Assembly: GCF_000770305.1 (NCBI RefSeq)
Contig: NZ_JNVB01000020.1
Location: 1-64,000 of the forward strand
Direction of reading: 5' to 3'
DNA length: 64,000 nt
Origin: Erwinia oleae
GTDB taxonomy: Bacteria > Pseudomonadota > Gammaproteobacteria > Enterobacterales > Enterobacteriaceae
Shown here in pieces: positions 51,009-60,084 of the stretch (positions are counted from its first letter, which is position 1; every line of letters starts with the position of its first letter). A program made the position numbers and the translations under genes. Below the pieces are notes generated by a model, which was given only the letters and a program-made list of their open reading frames with translations, did not search any database and was not told the DNA's origin.

Positions 51009-51414
51009 TGCGTTTCTCCTCACGGCGCTGCGCCAGCCAGATTTCCAGCCGGTAGACGCGATCGACTACCAGCGCGGTGGCGCTCAGCACCAGCAGCGTG
51101 CTGACAGCGATAACTAACATAATGCGCCAGCCCTCAACCCGCAGCAGCTGCGAATAGTTGACCACCGCCACCACCGCCGGAATAAAAAACAGCAGCATTT
51201 CCGCCAGCAGCCACTGCGAACCCGCCTTTACCCAGCGCAGTGGCAGCACGCGCAGCGCGATCAGCGCCAGCAGGAGCAGCATGCCAACAATATTGGCGGG
51301 CAGCGGCAGATCCAGCCATGCAACCAGCTGCTGCGCCGTTAAAAACAACGCAATATAGAGTACGACCTGAAGCGGAACCTGGATACGTTGCGTCAAACCT
51401 GAGCGCATCGTCAT
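51001..51414 (-). CDS. cidA: CidA/LrgA holin-like protein
   Basis: 137-residue protein with four predicted helices. Family segments are QVVLYIALFLTAQQLVAWLDLPLPANIVGMLLLL and SQWLLAEMLLFFIPAVVAVVNY. Together with cidB it forms the CidAB pair that modulates membrane permeability in response to acetate/pyruvate overflow in Gram-positives. AGGAG lies 7 nt before the ATG at 51414. Divergent from a LysR regulator of the CidR kind. Confidence 0.92.
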   Translation of the reverse strand: MTMRSGLTQRIQVPLQVVLYIALFLTAQQLVAWLDLPLPANIVGMLLLLALIALRVLPLRWVKAGSQWLLAEMLLFFIPAVVAVVNYSQLLRVEGWRIMLVIAVSTLLVLSATALVVDRVYRLEIWLAQRREEKRNA

Positions 51415-51515
51415 GACGTTAACTCCTGAAAAATGTCTGCGCACAGTATAAAGCGGTGACGGATAGTGAAAAAAATGACTTAATGTTATTCATACTATGC
51501 CCTACAGGAATAATT

Positions 51516-52418
51516 ATGGACGTTCGAGCCCTGCGCTATTTCGTTGAGGTGGTGCGCCAACAGAGCTTTACCCGCGCCGCTGAGCAGCTGTTCGTCACCC
51601 AGCCGACCATCAGCAAGATGCTGCGCCAGCTTGAGGATGAACTGGGCTGCACGCTGCTGATCCGTGAAGGCCGTAAGCTGCATCTGACCGACACCGGCCA
51701 GGCGGTTTATCAGCGCGGCATGACGATTCTTCAGGAATTTAAGCAGCTTGAAGCGGAGATTTCGGATATTAACGATCTGAAAACCGGCGAGCTACGACTC
51801 GGCATTCCGCCCATGGTCGGCATGCAGATTGCCGGGTCGATCTCGGCTTTTCGCCAGCGCTATCCGGGCGTGGAGCTGAAAATCTCTGAATTTGGCGGCC
51901 TGACCGTGCAGCAGGCGGTGCTGGCCGGCACGCTGGATATCGCCATGACCGCCCTGCCGGTGGCCGACGATCTGCCGCTTAACGCGCTGCCGCTAATGAG
52001 CCATCCGCTCTGCGTGCTGGTGCCGCGCACCCGCGAATGGCTGCGCCGGACGCACATTCCGATCAGCGAACTGGCCGGGCATCCGATCCTGATTTACAAC
52101 GAGGAGTTCTCCCTCAATCGCCAGCTAATGCGTGCATTTCAGGCCAGCGGCTTCACGCCGCAGATTGCGGTGCGTAGCGGACAGTGGGATTTTCTGGCGG
52201 CGATGGTTCAGGCGGGAATGGGCGTGGCGATCCTGCCGGAGCCGATTTGTCAGCGGCTGGATAAAAGCAATTTGCTGTGGCTGCCGCTGGAATCGGAGCT
52301 GGCGTGGAAACTGGGGCTGATCTGGCGTGAAGGCAGCTACCTGTCGAAAAGCGCGCAGGCGTGGATCGCCTGCTGCCGTGAGTTCTGGCCGGGCATGGCG
52401 CCGACGCTGTCGGTATAA
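51516..52418 (+). CDS. LysR-family regulator (CidR/CynR-like)
   Basis: 300-residue LysR-type regulator beginning MDVRALRYFVEVVRQQSFTRAAEQLFVTQPTISKMLRQLEDELG. The effector domain has TGELRLGIPPMVGMQIAGSISAFRQRYPGVELKISEFGG, like Bacillus CidR (YwbI) and E. coli CynR. The open frame reaches 51456, but the ATG at 51516 matches the family start. Divergent from cidAB, hence probably their activator, responding to acetate-related metabolites. Confidence 0.9.
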   Translation: MDVRALRYFVEVVRQQSFTRAAEQLFVTQPTISKMLRQLEDELGCTLLIREGRKLHLTDTGQAVYQRGMTILQEFKQLEAEISDINDLKTGELRLGIPPMVGMQIAGSISAFRQRYPGVELKISEFGGLTVQQAVLAGTLDIAMTALPVADDLPLNALPLMSHPLCVLVPRTREWLRRTHIPISELAGHPILIYNEEFSLNRQLMRAFQASGFTPQIAVRSGQWDFLAAMVQAGMGVAILPEPICQRLDKSNLLWLPLESELAWKLGLIWREGSYLSKSAQAWIACCREFWPGMAPTLSV

Positions 52419-52579
52419 ATTGCTCGTCGGCAAATAAACATGCACCGACATGCTGGAAAAGGATTACCAATGTAAACCAGGTTCACACTTTTAACGTTAG
52501 CGGCTGAATCAGAAAGGGAAACAGAGTAGATTTTATCAGCACAAAGGCAATGATGCCGTTGAATTAAAAGGATTTTACG

Positions 52580-53416
52580 ATGACTGATAACAACGTTGCA
52601 TTACGTTTTCCGTTCACTATTTTCCACACCCAGCACCGCATGAACGACTACCGGGCCGATGATATGTACTGTGGCGATTTAACTGAATCAGAGTTAACTG
52701 GCAGATATGGACTAAAAACCATTTCCGATAATGTTGATCCCTGGCGCTCGGAGTGGAAAAACTTTCCCCGCAGTAATTATGCCGTGGTACAGCAAAAAAT
52801 CAGTCAACAGGAACTGGTCAACAAGCTGTTTACCGAATTTCGTCGTGACTCGTGGATCTTCACCTTTTTTGGCTACCGCGATCTGTTTCTGGATATGGTT
52901 AACCATTTCCAGTATGGCAACGGCCAGCCGTTCCGCAGCAGCAAGCTGAATTTTGCCTATAAAAGGCAGATAGAAACCGATTTTTCTGAGGATAGTTCGT
53001 TGCAGGCGATAAAAAAGGTGTTAACGAGAGCTATCAATACCGATAAAAAATTTTACCCGGATAACAAAAAGCAGCAACTTACCAATGCCGTTCAGGATAC
53101 CGTGTTGCCTAAATTCACACGCTGGATCGATAAAATAAACGGGCTTTCCATGTCCGTACACGATATTTATGCGACAAAAATTGTACTGCAATCATTAAAA
53201 ATTGATGGGAAAAATTACGAAGCGGTTATCCAATATACAAGTCAGGATCATTTCGGACTTGATGCGCGTGATATTTTAAAACCTACCTTCCATCGCCTGC
53301 ATATATTTCGCATCTGGTTCGTGCTCCAGCGCTGGCAACACTTTGGATTTAAACCATTTTTTACCAACATGGAAGCCAAAATTGTTATAAGGGGAACAAA
53401 AAGTGAAGCTACGTAA
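52580..53416 (+). CDS. DUF3289 family protein, toxin candidate
   Basis: 278-residue protein of the DUF3289 family (YPO3983-like). It starts directly with the domain (LRFPFTIFHTQHRMNDYRADDMYCGDL), with no PAAR, Rhs or secretion module attached. Conserved-looking parts are FRRDSWIFTFFGYRDLFLDMVNHFQYGNG and, at the end, KIDGKNYEAVIQYTSQDHFGLDARDI followed by RIWFVLQRWQHFGFKPFFTNMEAKIVI. No signal peptide. Its last 14 bases overlap the first DUF943 gene, so the two are made together. In polymorphic toxin loci DUF3289 can be a C-terminal domain; a toxin role here is inference. Confidence 0.8.
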   Translation: MTDNNVALRFPFTIFHTQHRMNDYRADDMYCGDLTESELTGRYGLKTISDNVDPWRSEWKNFPRSNYAVVQQKISQQELVNKLFTEFRRDSWIFTFFGYRDLFLDMVNHFQYGNGQPFRSSKLNFAYKRQIETDFSEDSSLQAIKKVLTRAINTDKKFYPDNKKQQLTNAVQDTVLPKFTRWIDKINGLSMSVHDIYATKIVLQSLKIDGKNYEAVIQYTSQDHFGLDARDILKPTFHRLHIFRIWFVLQRWQHFGFKPFFTNMEAKIVIRGTKSEAT

Positions 53417-53930
53417 AATTATAAAAACCGCAATGCTTTTAATCGCCATCACAGCTTCGGTCTGGTGTGCCGTTATCCTCATGCAACCTGTAGAGATCAT
53501 CGCGGTTCATCGCAATAACACATCGAGCTACATTATTGTAAAAAACTTCCCCTTAATGTCCGGGGAAAAAATAAAATGGTGGAAAGAAAACGAACACCTG
53601 TTGAAAGAGAATTATCATATTCCAGAGCCAGATGACAGCGGCATTTTCACTGTGATCATTTACGATTACGGTGACGGCTATCAGGAACTTAAGCCCGATC
53701 CTGACAGCTTCTTCCCCAGCGACGATCTCGATTATCTGATCTGCTTCAAAGACATGCCGGTCAAAGCCAATTGTATCCGAAAAGAGAACTCTGTCCTTCA
53801 TGTTGGCGGATCAAACAATGGGACAATGTATTACTGGGTTGATGGTGCAAGCTGGTATCAAACACCCGGCGGGCCATTAGTTAAAGAATACCAGGTCAGC
53901 ATAAATTTTATGCCGTTTATGCGGTATTAA
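53403..53930 (+). CDS. DUF943 protein, copy 1 (type A)
   Basis: 175-residue protein of the DUF943 family: one N-terminal membrane helix (about residues 5-23) and a soluble domain (VEIIAVHRNNTSSYIIVKNFPL, IKWWKENEHLLKENYHIPEP, FPSDDLDYLICF, MPVKANCIRKE). It starts with GTG after AAGGGGAAC inside the DUF3289 gene, 14 bp before that gene ends, so translational coupling is expected. The C-terminus is longer than in the other three copies (ends VSINFMPFMRY). Candidate immunity protein for the DUF3289 product; not shown. Confidence 0.82.
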   Translation: MKLRKIIKTAMLLIAITASVWCAVILMQPVEIIAVHRNNTSSYIIVKNFPLMSGEKIKWWKENEHLLKENYHIPEPDDSGIFTVIIYDYGDGYQELKPDPDSFFPSDDLDYLICFKDMPVKANCIRKENSVLHVGGSNNGTMYYWVDGASWYQTPGGPLVKEYQVSINFMPFMRY

Positions 53931-53957
53931 AGAGTTTTAGCAGTAAAGCGCCGTGGG

Positions 53958-54055
53958 AATATTTTAATGTTCGTCTTTTTTCGCTGGCAGCACCTTAGAT
54001 TTAATCCCTTGTATAGCAATATGGAAGCCAGAATAGTGATATCAGGAGCGCAACA
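53958..54055 (+). pseudogene. DUF3289 3' remnant 1
   Basis: The DNA just before DUF943 copy 2 still reads in frame as the end of a DUF3289 protein: FRWQHLRFNPLYSNMEARIVISG aligns with QRWQHFGFKPFFTNMEAKIVIRG of the intact gene. Only about 30 codons remain. It shows that copy 2 once followed its own DUF3289 gene. Confidence 0.8.
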
Positions 54056-54538
54056 ATGAAACTAATAAAATGGGCATTAATCATCACATTGTTTGTGACA
54101 TGCTGTTCTACTGGCTACCTCTCTCTGAGGAAGACAGAAGTCATTGCTGTACATCGGGAAGGGAATTACAGCTTCATTATTGTGAAAAAATTCCCTCTGA
54201 CCACCAGCGGAAAAATAAAATGGTGGAAAATAAATGCACACTCTCTCAAAGAGAATTATCACATTCCGGAGCCCGACGAAGACGGAATTTTCACTGTGAT
54301 CATTTACGATTATGGCAACGGCTATCAGGAACTTAAGCCCGACGCCGATACCTTTTTCCCCAGCGACGATCTCGATTATCTGATCTGCTTTGAGGATATG
54401 CCGGTGAAAGCCAACTGTATCCGAAAAGATAGCTCGATCATTAGTATTGGCCGATCGCGTTACGGTACCATGTATTATCGGGTTAATGGCGCTGGATTTC
54501 ATCAAAAACCTGGCGGCCCGCTAATCAGAGACTATTAA
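54056..54538 (+). CDS. DUF943 protein, copy 2 (type B)
   Basis: 160-residue DUF943 protein: N-terminal membrane helix (WALIITLFVTCCSTGYLSL), then KTEVIAVHREGNYSFIIVKKFPLTTSGKIKWWKINAHSL. The first half is nearly the same as copy 4. From about 54308 on, it is almost identical at the nucleotide level to copy 3, showing a mosaic origin. ATG start with CAGGAG upstream. Confidence 0.85.
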   Translation: MKLIKWALIITLFVTCCSTGYLSLRKTEVIAVHREGNYSFIIVKKFPLTTSGKIKWWKINAHSLKENYHIPEPDEDGIFTVIIYDYGNGYQELKPDADTFFPSDDLDYLICFEDMPVKANCIRKDSSIISIGRSRYGTMYYRVNGAGFHQKPGGPLIRDY

Positions 54539-54619
54539 AGCAGGCATAAAATTGTATTCAGGCTGTTCATGCGGTGACCAGGATTTTCATAAGTAAAGCG
54601 GTATGGGCTGCTTTACTTA

Positions 54620-54729
54620 TCAGCATATTTTTCTTATCTGGTTTGTGCTTCAGCGCTGGCAGCAGTTTGGATTTAAGCCTTTCTTTACCAACATGGAAGC
54701 CAACATCACTTTGAAAGGAACAAAAAGTG
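54620..54729 (+). pseudogene. DUF3289 3' remnant 2
   Basis: About 36 codons of a DUF3289 C-terminus (IWFVLQRWQQFGFKPFFTN, then MEANITLKGTKSE) lie before DUF943 copy 3. They end at the GTG start of that copy, exactly as in the intact DUF3289/DUF943 overlap. Confidence 0.82.
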
Positions 54730-55218
54730 AAAATAAATAATATTATAAAAACTGTAATTATTTTGACTGCCATCATAACTGCCACCTGGGTGACCACGAT
54801 ATTTATGCGCCCGGTAGAGATTATCGCTGCTCATCGCAATCGCACATCAAGTTACCTTATCGTAAAGAACTTCCCCTTACTTTCCAGCGGAAAAATAAAA
54901 TGGTGGAAAGAAAATGCACAGCTTCTGAAAGAGAATTATAATATTCCCCAGCCAAATGAGAGCGGCATTTTTACGGTAATTATATACGATTATGGCAACG
55001 GCTATCAGGAACTTAAGCCCGACGCCGATACCTTTTTCCCCAGCGACGATCTCGATTATCTGATCTGCTTTGATGATATGCCGGTGAAAGCCAACTGTAT
55101 CCGAAAAGATAGCTCGATCATTAGTATTGGCCGATCGCGTTACGGTACCATGTATTATCGGGTTGATGGCGCTGGATTTCATCAAAAACCCGGCGGGCCG
55201 TTGGTTAAAGAATATTAA
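54727..55218 (+). CDS. DUF943 protein, copy 3 (type A)
   Basis: 163-residue DUF943 protein with an N-terminal membrane helix (TVIILTAIITATWVTTIFM). The N-terminal half (VEIIAAHRNRTSSYLIVKNFPLLSSGKIKWWKENAQLL) matches copy 1; the C-terminal half matches copy 2 almost base for base. GTG start with AAAGGAAC, the same initiation context as copy 1. Ends KEY. Confidence 0.85.
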   Translation: MKINNIIKTVIILTAIITATWVTTIFMRPVEIIAAHRNRTSSYLIVKNFPLLSSGKIKWWKENAQLLKENYNIPQPNESGIFTVIIYDYGNGYQELKPDADTFFPSDDLDYLICFDDMPVKANCIRKDSSIISIGRSRYGTMYYRVDGAGFHQKPGGPLVKEY

Positions 55219-55299
55219 ATAAGGCATAAAATTTTATTCAGGCTGTTCATGCGATGACCAGAATTTTTATAAGTAAATTGACATCATCCACCTTAGTTA

Positions 55300-55406
55300 C
55301 CAGTATATTTTGCTTACCTGTTTGTTCTTCAGCGCTGGCAGCAGTTTGGATTTAAACCTTTCTTTACCAATATGGAAGCCAGAATAGTGATATCGGGGAC
55401 GCGATA
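55300..55406 (+). pseudogene. DUF3289 3' remnant 3
   Basis: Reads FVLQRWQQFGFKPFFTN then MEARIVISGTR before DUF943 copy 4. The spacer before it (from 55219) is also a near-repeat of the spacer after copy 2 (from 54540), both containing CAGGCTGTTCATGCG. Confidence 0.8.
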
Positions 55407-55898
55407 ATGAAATTAATAAAATGGATATTGATCCTTGCAGCATTTTTGACCTGTTGCGTTGCTGGCTACTTCTCAGTGAGGAAGACAGAAGTCATTGCCG
55501 TACATCGGGAAGGGAATTACAGCTTCATTATTGTGAAAAAATTCCCTCTGACTACCAGTGGAAAAATAAAATGGTGGAAAATAAATGAACACTCTCTCAA
55601 AGAGAATTATCACATTCCGGAGCCCGACGAAGACGGAATTTTCACTGTGATAATTTACGATTACGGCGGCGGCTATCAGGAACTTAAACCCGATCCTGAT
55701 ACCTTTTTCCCCAGTGACGATCTCGATTATCTGATCTGCTTTGATGATATGCCGGTGAAAGCCAACTGTATCCGAAAAGATAGCTCGGTCATTCGTTTAA
55801 GTCGATCACGTTACGGCACCATGTCTTACCGGGTTGATGGCGCAGGATTTCATCAGAAACCCGGCGGACCGTTGGTTAAAGAACAGCGCGATCGGTGA
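55407..55898 (+). CDS. DUF943 protein, copy 4 (type B)
   Basis: 163-residue DUF943 protein, very similar to copy 2 in its first 80 residues (KTEVIAVHREGNYSFIIVKKFPL). Membrane helix at WILILAAFLTCCVAGYFSV. The C-terminus diverges slightly (SVIRLSRSRYGTMSYRVDGAG) and ends KEQRDR. Last copy of the array. Confidence 0.85.
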   Translation: MKLIKWILILAAFLTCCVAGYFSVRKTEVIAVHREGNYSFIIVKKFPLTTSGKIKWWKINEHSLKENYHIPEPDEDGIFTVIIYDYGGGYQELKPDPDTFFPSDDLDYLICFDDMPVKANCIRKDSSVIRLSRSRYGTMSYRVDGAGFHQKPGGPLVKEQRDR

Positions 55899-55903
55899 GG
55901 GGA

Positions 55904-55937
55904 GATCCCCGCAAACCTGATGCGGTTTGCGGGGATC
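55904..55937. terminator. Perfect 14-bp stem-loop ending the DUF943 array
   Basis: GATCCCCGCAAACC-TGATGC-GGTTTGCGGGGATC, between convergent DUF943 copy 4 and yjcE. No T-run on either strand, but the very stable stem probably blocks read-through both ways. Confidence 0.65.
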
Positions 55938-55941
55938 AGGC

Positions 55942-57591
55942 TTAACTCTCTTTCTCAACCAGCAGCGTTTCCAGCAGATCCAGATCGTGCAGCAGCTTCT
56001 GCATCGTTTCATTACTGATTTTTTGCGTGGCGCGCAGATGGTAAAGCTCGCCGCGTTCGGCGCGCAGCGCGGTCAGACGGAAGCGACGCTCAAGGTTTTC
56101 AGCGTACTGCGAACGCTCCAGATCGGCCTTGCCGTCCGCGCGGCGGCGCAGGTTGCCAATCACCCGCAGGCTGACCTCTTTCAGCAGGTCGGCATCAATG
56201 TTCTCTTCGGTGTCACTCACCAGCCGCTCTTCCATTTTATGCAGGCTTTCAATGGCCGTTTCCGCCATCACCACCTTCGCCATCAGCTCTTCGCGGCGAT
56301 GTTCCGACTTGTCCGTACCGGCCACGCCGCGCAGCAGCAGCGGCAGGAGGATCACGCCGACCACCAGCGAAACCAGAATGACGCCGGTTGCCAGGAAAAC
56401 AAGTTCGTAGCGCGCCGGATAGGGTTCGCCGTTACTCAGAAAGAGTGGAATGGAGAGCACGCCCGCCAGGGTAATCGCACCGCGCACGCCAGCAAAAGAG
56501 GCCACCAGCAGCTCGCGTGTTGAATAGTGGGTAAACTCCATCGGCTTTTTCTTCAGCAGGCGATTGCTGATCACCTGCATTGTCCAGAGCCAGCCAAAAC
56601 GTACCACCATCAGCGCCGCATAAATCAGTGCGACCGAAGCGAAAAGCATCCACAGATCGACGTTCGGATCGGCATTGGCCTGGCCGATAGAGATCTCCAG
56701 AATGCCCGGCAGCTGAAGCCCCAGCATCAGGAAAACCATGCCGTTAAACACGAACTCCAACATATGCCAGACGCTGTTGGCACGCAGGCGCATTGCCAGA
56801 GGCGCCTGACGGATAATGCCTGAGCGGGAGATGGTCATCCCTGCCGCAACGGCAGCCAGAATGCCCGATACGCCAATATGTTCAGCAATCAAATAGGAGG
56901 CAAACGGCAGCAGCAGCAGCAGCACGGTTTGCGTGGCCGGATCGTCACCGCTCCAGCGGCTGAGCAGGCGCAGCGACTTGCCGTACAGCCAGCAGATGGC
57001 AATGCCCGCCAGCAGGCCGCCGATGGCGACCTTCAAAAACTCAATAGTGGCGCCGGAGACGGTAAACACCATAGTGCCCATCGCCACCGCCACGGCAAAC
57101 TTCAGCGATACCAGGCCAGAGGCGTCGTTCATCAGCGCTTCGCCCTGAAGGATCGACATGATTTTCTTCGGAATGCGCCCTTCGCCAACGATACCGGAGA
57201 GCGCCACGGCGTCGGTGGGCGACAGCACCGCAGCCAGCGCAAAGGCGCCCAGCAGCGGGATACCCGGCACCAGCCAGTAGATCAAATAACCAATGCCGAC
57301 AACGGTAATCAACACCAGCACCAGCGCAAGCCCGATGATTTCGCGCCCGTGATGCAGGAACTCACTGGTCGGCGTTTTCCAGCCGTCGGCGAACAGCAGC
57401 GGCGGAATAAACAGCACCAGAAACAGTTCAGGATCGAAGTCCACATGCAGGCCAAACGTCGGCCAGGCCAGCAGCGCGCCCGTGGCAATCTGCACCAGCG
57501 GCAGCGGGATCTGAAAGGGAATAATGCGTGCGGCAACGCCGGAAAGCGAAACCACAAGCGTCAGAATGAGAATAGTGAAGAAGATTTCCAT
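55942..57591 (-). CDS. yjcE: Na+/H+ antiporter (CPA1 family)
   Basis: 549-residue inner-membrane sodium:proton antiporter following E. coli YjcE. Twelve or so helices occupy residues 1-400. The ion-site motif AAVLSPTDAVALSGIV and the LQGEALMNDASGLVSLKFA segment are intact, as is FAGVRGAITLAGVLSIPLF. A long cytoplasmic C-terminal tail rich in Glu/Arg/Leu (REELMAKVVMAETAIESLHKMEERL) completes it. Confidence 0.93.
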   Translation of the reverse strand: MEIFFTILILTLVVSLSGVAARIIPFQIPLPLVQIATGALLAWPTFGLHVDFDPELFLVLFIPPLLFADGWKTPTSEFLHHGREIIGLALVLVLITVVGIGYLIYWLVPGIPLLGAFALAAVLSPTDAVALSGIVGEGRIPKKIMSILQGEALMNDASGLVSLKFAVAVAMGTMVFTVSGATIEFLKVAIGGLLAGIAICWLYGKSLRLLSRWSGDDPATQTVLLLLLPFASYLIAEHIGVSGILAAVAAGMTISRSGIIRQAPLAMRLRANSVWHMLEFVFNGMVFLMLGLQLPGILEISIGQANADPNVDLWMLFASVALIYAALMVVRFGWLWTMQVISNRLLKKKPMEFTHYSTRELLVASFAGVRGAITLAGVLSIPLFLSNGEPYPARYELVFLATGVILVSLVVGVILLPLLLRGVAGTDKSEHRREELMAKVVMAETAIESLHKMEERLVSDTEENIDADLLKEVSLRVIGNLRRRADGKADLERSQYAENLERRFRLTALRAERGELYHLRATQKISNETMQKLLHDLDLLETLLVEKES

Positions 57592-57724
57592 GTTTTCCTT
57601 AAGCGTCTTCCAATGTTTTACACAGCGACCAAACGATTAAAACGACCATCAGCCTTTGATAGTAAAACAAAATTGTAAACCGATTAAAAACAGGATGTGT
57701 GTTATTCAGGAGGGAAAAAGCCGA

Positions 57725-57752
57725 AAAATAAAAAAAGGCCGGATAACCGGCC
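57725..57752 (-). terminator. Terminator of ghxP
   Basis: On the minus strand GGCCGG-TTAT-CCGGCC is followed by TTTTTTTATTTTT, directly after the ghxP stop. Classic Rho-independent form. Confidence 0.93.
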
Positions 57753-57760
57753 CTGTGCGA

Positions 57761-59110
57761 TCAGATTGCCCAGCCGCCCGCGTAAAAGGCGATCAGCGCG
57801 ACGGCGATAATCACCGTGCCAATATTCAGCTTACGCCACTCGCCCGCGAAGATGCGACCGATCACCAGCGAACCGAAGCCAAGCATAATGCCGGTGACAA
57901 TGTTACACGTCAGCACGATAAACACCGCCGTCACCAGCCCCGCCATCGCATCAACAAAATCGTTGAAATCGATTTTTGAAACGTTGCTCAGCATCAACAG
58001 GCCCACGTACATCAACGCCGGTGCGGTGGCATAGCCCGGCACCAGATACGCCAGCGGCGAAAGGAACAGGATCAGCAGGAACAGAATGCCGACAACAATT
58101 GCCGTCAACCCCGTTTTGCCGCCCGCCGCCGTACCCGCTGCGGATTCAATATAGACCGCCGCAGGCGATGCGCCGACCAGGCCGGAAAAGATGCTGCTGA
58201 GGGAGTCGGTGGTCAGCGCTTTGCCGCCGTCTATAATCTGATTGTTTTTATCCAGCAGGTTTGCCTGCCCCGCCACCGCGCGAATGGTGCCGGTCGCGTC
58301 AAATACCGCCGTCATTACCAGCGCCAGCACGCTTGGCAGGACCGCCGGTTGCAGCGCGCCCAGAATATCCAGGCTGAACACCAGTGAATGGCCCTGCGCA
58401 TCGCGCAGGCTTGGCATGGCAAACAGCCCCTGATATTTCACCGCCGGATCGAAGATCAGGCCGATAATGGAAATCGCAATGATGGTCAACAGAATACCGC
58501 CAGGCACGCGACGCTTCTCAAGACCGAAAATTGCCGCCAGGCCAAGCATCGCCATCATCACCGGAAAAGACGCGAAGTTACCCAGCGAAACCGGCAGGCC
58601 CGGCGCAGGATTTTTCACCACCAGTCCGATGCCGTCCGCGGCAATCAGCAGCAGAAACAGACCGATGCCGATACCGGTGCCGTGCGCCACGCCCATCGGC
58701 AGATTACGTAAAATCCACGCGCGAATGCCGGTTGCAGAAATAACGGTAAACAGTACGCCCATCAGGAACACCGCACCCAGCGCCACCGGCACGCTGATAT
58801 GCTGCCCCAACACCAGACTGAATGCGGTGAACGCCGTCAGAGAGATCGCGCAGCCAATCGCCAGCGGCAAATTGGCCCACAGCCCCATTAACAGTGAGCC
58901 CAGGCCAGCGACCAGACAGGTTGAAACGAAAACGGCGGTGGGCGGAAAACCGGCTTTGCCAAGCATAGACGGCACAACAATGACCGAGTAGACCATGGCG
59001 AGAAAGGTCGTCAGGCCAGCCAGAATCTCCTGCCGCACGGAGGAGCCGCGCGCAGAAACGTTAAACCAGGCATCCAGCGAACCGCCGGCCTGAGGTGAAG
59101 GTGTCGACAT
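57761..59110 (-). CDS. ghxP: Guanine/hypoxanthine permease
   Basis: 449-residue AzgA-like nucleobase:cation symporter matching E. coli GhxP (YjcD). It starts [50 protein letters not shown]; the substrate-site segments [17 protein letters not shown] and [29 protein letters not shown] are present. The frame runs 19 codons further up, but AGGGG precedes the ATG at 59110. A PurR-like box lies upstream. Confidence 0.94.
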   Translation of the reverse strand: MSTPSPQAGGSLDAWFNVSARGSSVRQEILAGLTTFLAMVYSVIVVPSMLGKAGFPPTAVFVSTCLVAGLGSLLMGLWANLPLAIGCAISLTAFTAFSLVLGQHISVPVALGAVFLMGVLFTVISATGIRAWILRNLPMGVAHGTGIGIGLFLLLIAADGIGLVVKNPAPGLPVSLGNFASFPVMMAMLGLAAIFGLEKRRVPGGILLTIIAISIIGLIFDPAVKYQGLFAMPSLRDAQGHSLVFSLDILGALQPAVLPSVLALVMTAVFDATGTIRAVAGQANLLDKNNQIIDGGKALTTDSLSSIFSGLVGASPAAVYIESAAGTAAGGKTGLTAIVVGILFLLILFLSPLAYLVPGYATAPALMYVGLLMLSNVSKIDFNDFVDAMAGLVTAVFIVLTCNIVTGIMLGFGSLVIGRIFAGEWRKLNIGTVIIAVALIAFYAGGWAI

Positions 59111-59240
59111 AGTGAAAATCCCCTGAGAATTTTTATCGTTTATTAATGCGTGGCGCATGAAGCACAATCGGGTTCAACGCTTCCATCCTGGGGCGCTATG
59201 TTCACCGCTCGCAAAAAGCCCGTAGGCGGCGATCGGAAAA

Positions 59241-59256
59241 AAGCAAACGTTTACTT
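59241..59256. promoter_or_regulatory. Putative PurR box upstream of ghxP
   Basis: AAGCAAACGTTTACTT keeps the central GCAAACGTTT of the PurR consensus ACGCAAACGTTTGCGT, about 130 bp before the ghxP start. Purine repression of a hypoxanthine/guanine importer is plausible. Confidence 0.6.
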
Positions 59257-59380
59257 CGCTACGCAAAAGGCCGCATTGTTTTAAAAGGCAAACGATTATC
59301 CAGCGTTTAATAGTGCCTTTTCAACACCCGTTCATGGATATATTTCTTTTTCGCTTTGCGTTGTTCTCAGGAGAGGACAA

Positions 59381-60043
59381 TTAGCTGAGCTGCACCTCAC
59401 CGCCCTGCTCGATTGCGCGCTGCCAGGCGGGACGCGCCTGTACGTTCTTAAGCCATGCCTGAATGGCCGGCGAAACCGCTGCACCGCCGCGCGCGCTCAG
59501 CGCCTGAAGCGGGAAGCTCATCTGCACATCGGCAATGCTCATCTGCGCTCCCGCAAACCACGTATTCTTGCTCAGGTGCTGCTCGATAAACTGACGATGC
59601 GTGGCAAGTTGTTTATCCAGCCAGGCTTTTTGCACGCCTTTACCGAAGGCGTTACCAATGGGCCGCAGCAGCCAGGGGACGGGCCGCTGCCCCATGCGAC
59701 TGAAAATCAGCTTCATCACCAACAGCGGCATCAGCGAACCTTCCGCATAGTGCAGCCAGTAGCGCGACTGAAGGTGCGCTTCCTGTCCGGTCGGCAGCAG
59801 CCGTTTTTCCAGGTCATATCGCTCGGCCAGATACTCCAGAATCGCGCCCGACTCGGCAACCACCTGCTCGCCGTCGGTGATCACCGGCGATTTTCCCAGC
59901 GGATGTACTTTCTTAAGCGCGTCCGGCGCCAGCATGGTCGCTTCGCGCTGATAGCGTTTAATTTGATAAGGAACCTCAAGCTCCTCCAGCATCCAGATGA
60001 TGCGCTGCGAGCGGGAGTTATTCAGGTGATGAACCGTGATCAT
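59381..60043 (-). CDS. Glutathione S-transferase
   Basis: 220-residue GST. The thioredoxin-like N-terminal domain (MITVHHLNNSRSQRIIWMLEELEVPYQIKRYQRE) contains a catalytic-type Ser/Asn near the start and KSPVITDGEQVVAESGAILEYLAERY, the glutathione-binding cis-Pro and ES motif. The C-terminal helical domain contains NTWFAGAQMSIADVQMSFPLQAL (N-capping box). It lies between ghxP and soxR on the same strand as soxR, 41 bp after it, so it may be co-transcribed with soxR and serve redox stress. Confidence 0.9.
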   Translation of the reverse strand: MITVHHLNNSRSQRIIWMLEELEVPYQIKRYQREATMLAPDALKKVHPLGKSPVITDGEQVVAESGAILEYLAERYDLEKRLLPTGQEAHLQSRYWLHYAEGSLMPLLVMKLIFSRMGQRPVPWLLRPIGNAFGKGVQKAWLDKQLATHRQFIEQHLSKNTWFAGAQMSIADVQMSFPLQALSARGGAAVSPAIQAWLKNVQARPAWQRAIEQGGEVQLS

Positions 60044-60084
60044 GAACTGGCCTTGTGTTGTGAAGAGGATCCTTATTATAGACG

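Noticed and set aside
56878-57678. 266-codon plus-strand open frame
   Set aside because: Antisense to yjcE; Gln/His/Arg-rich shadow composition.
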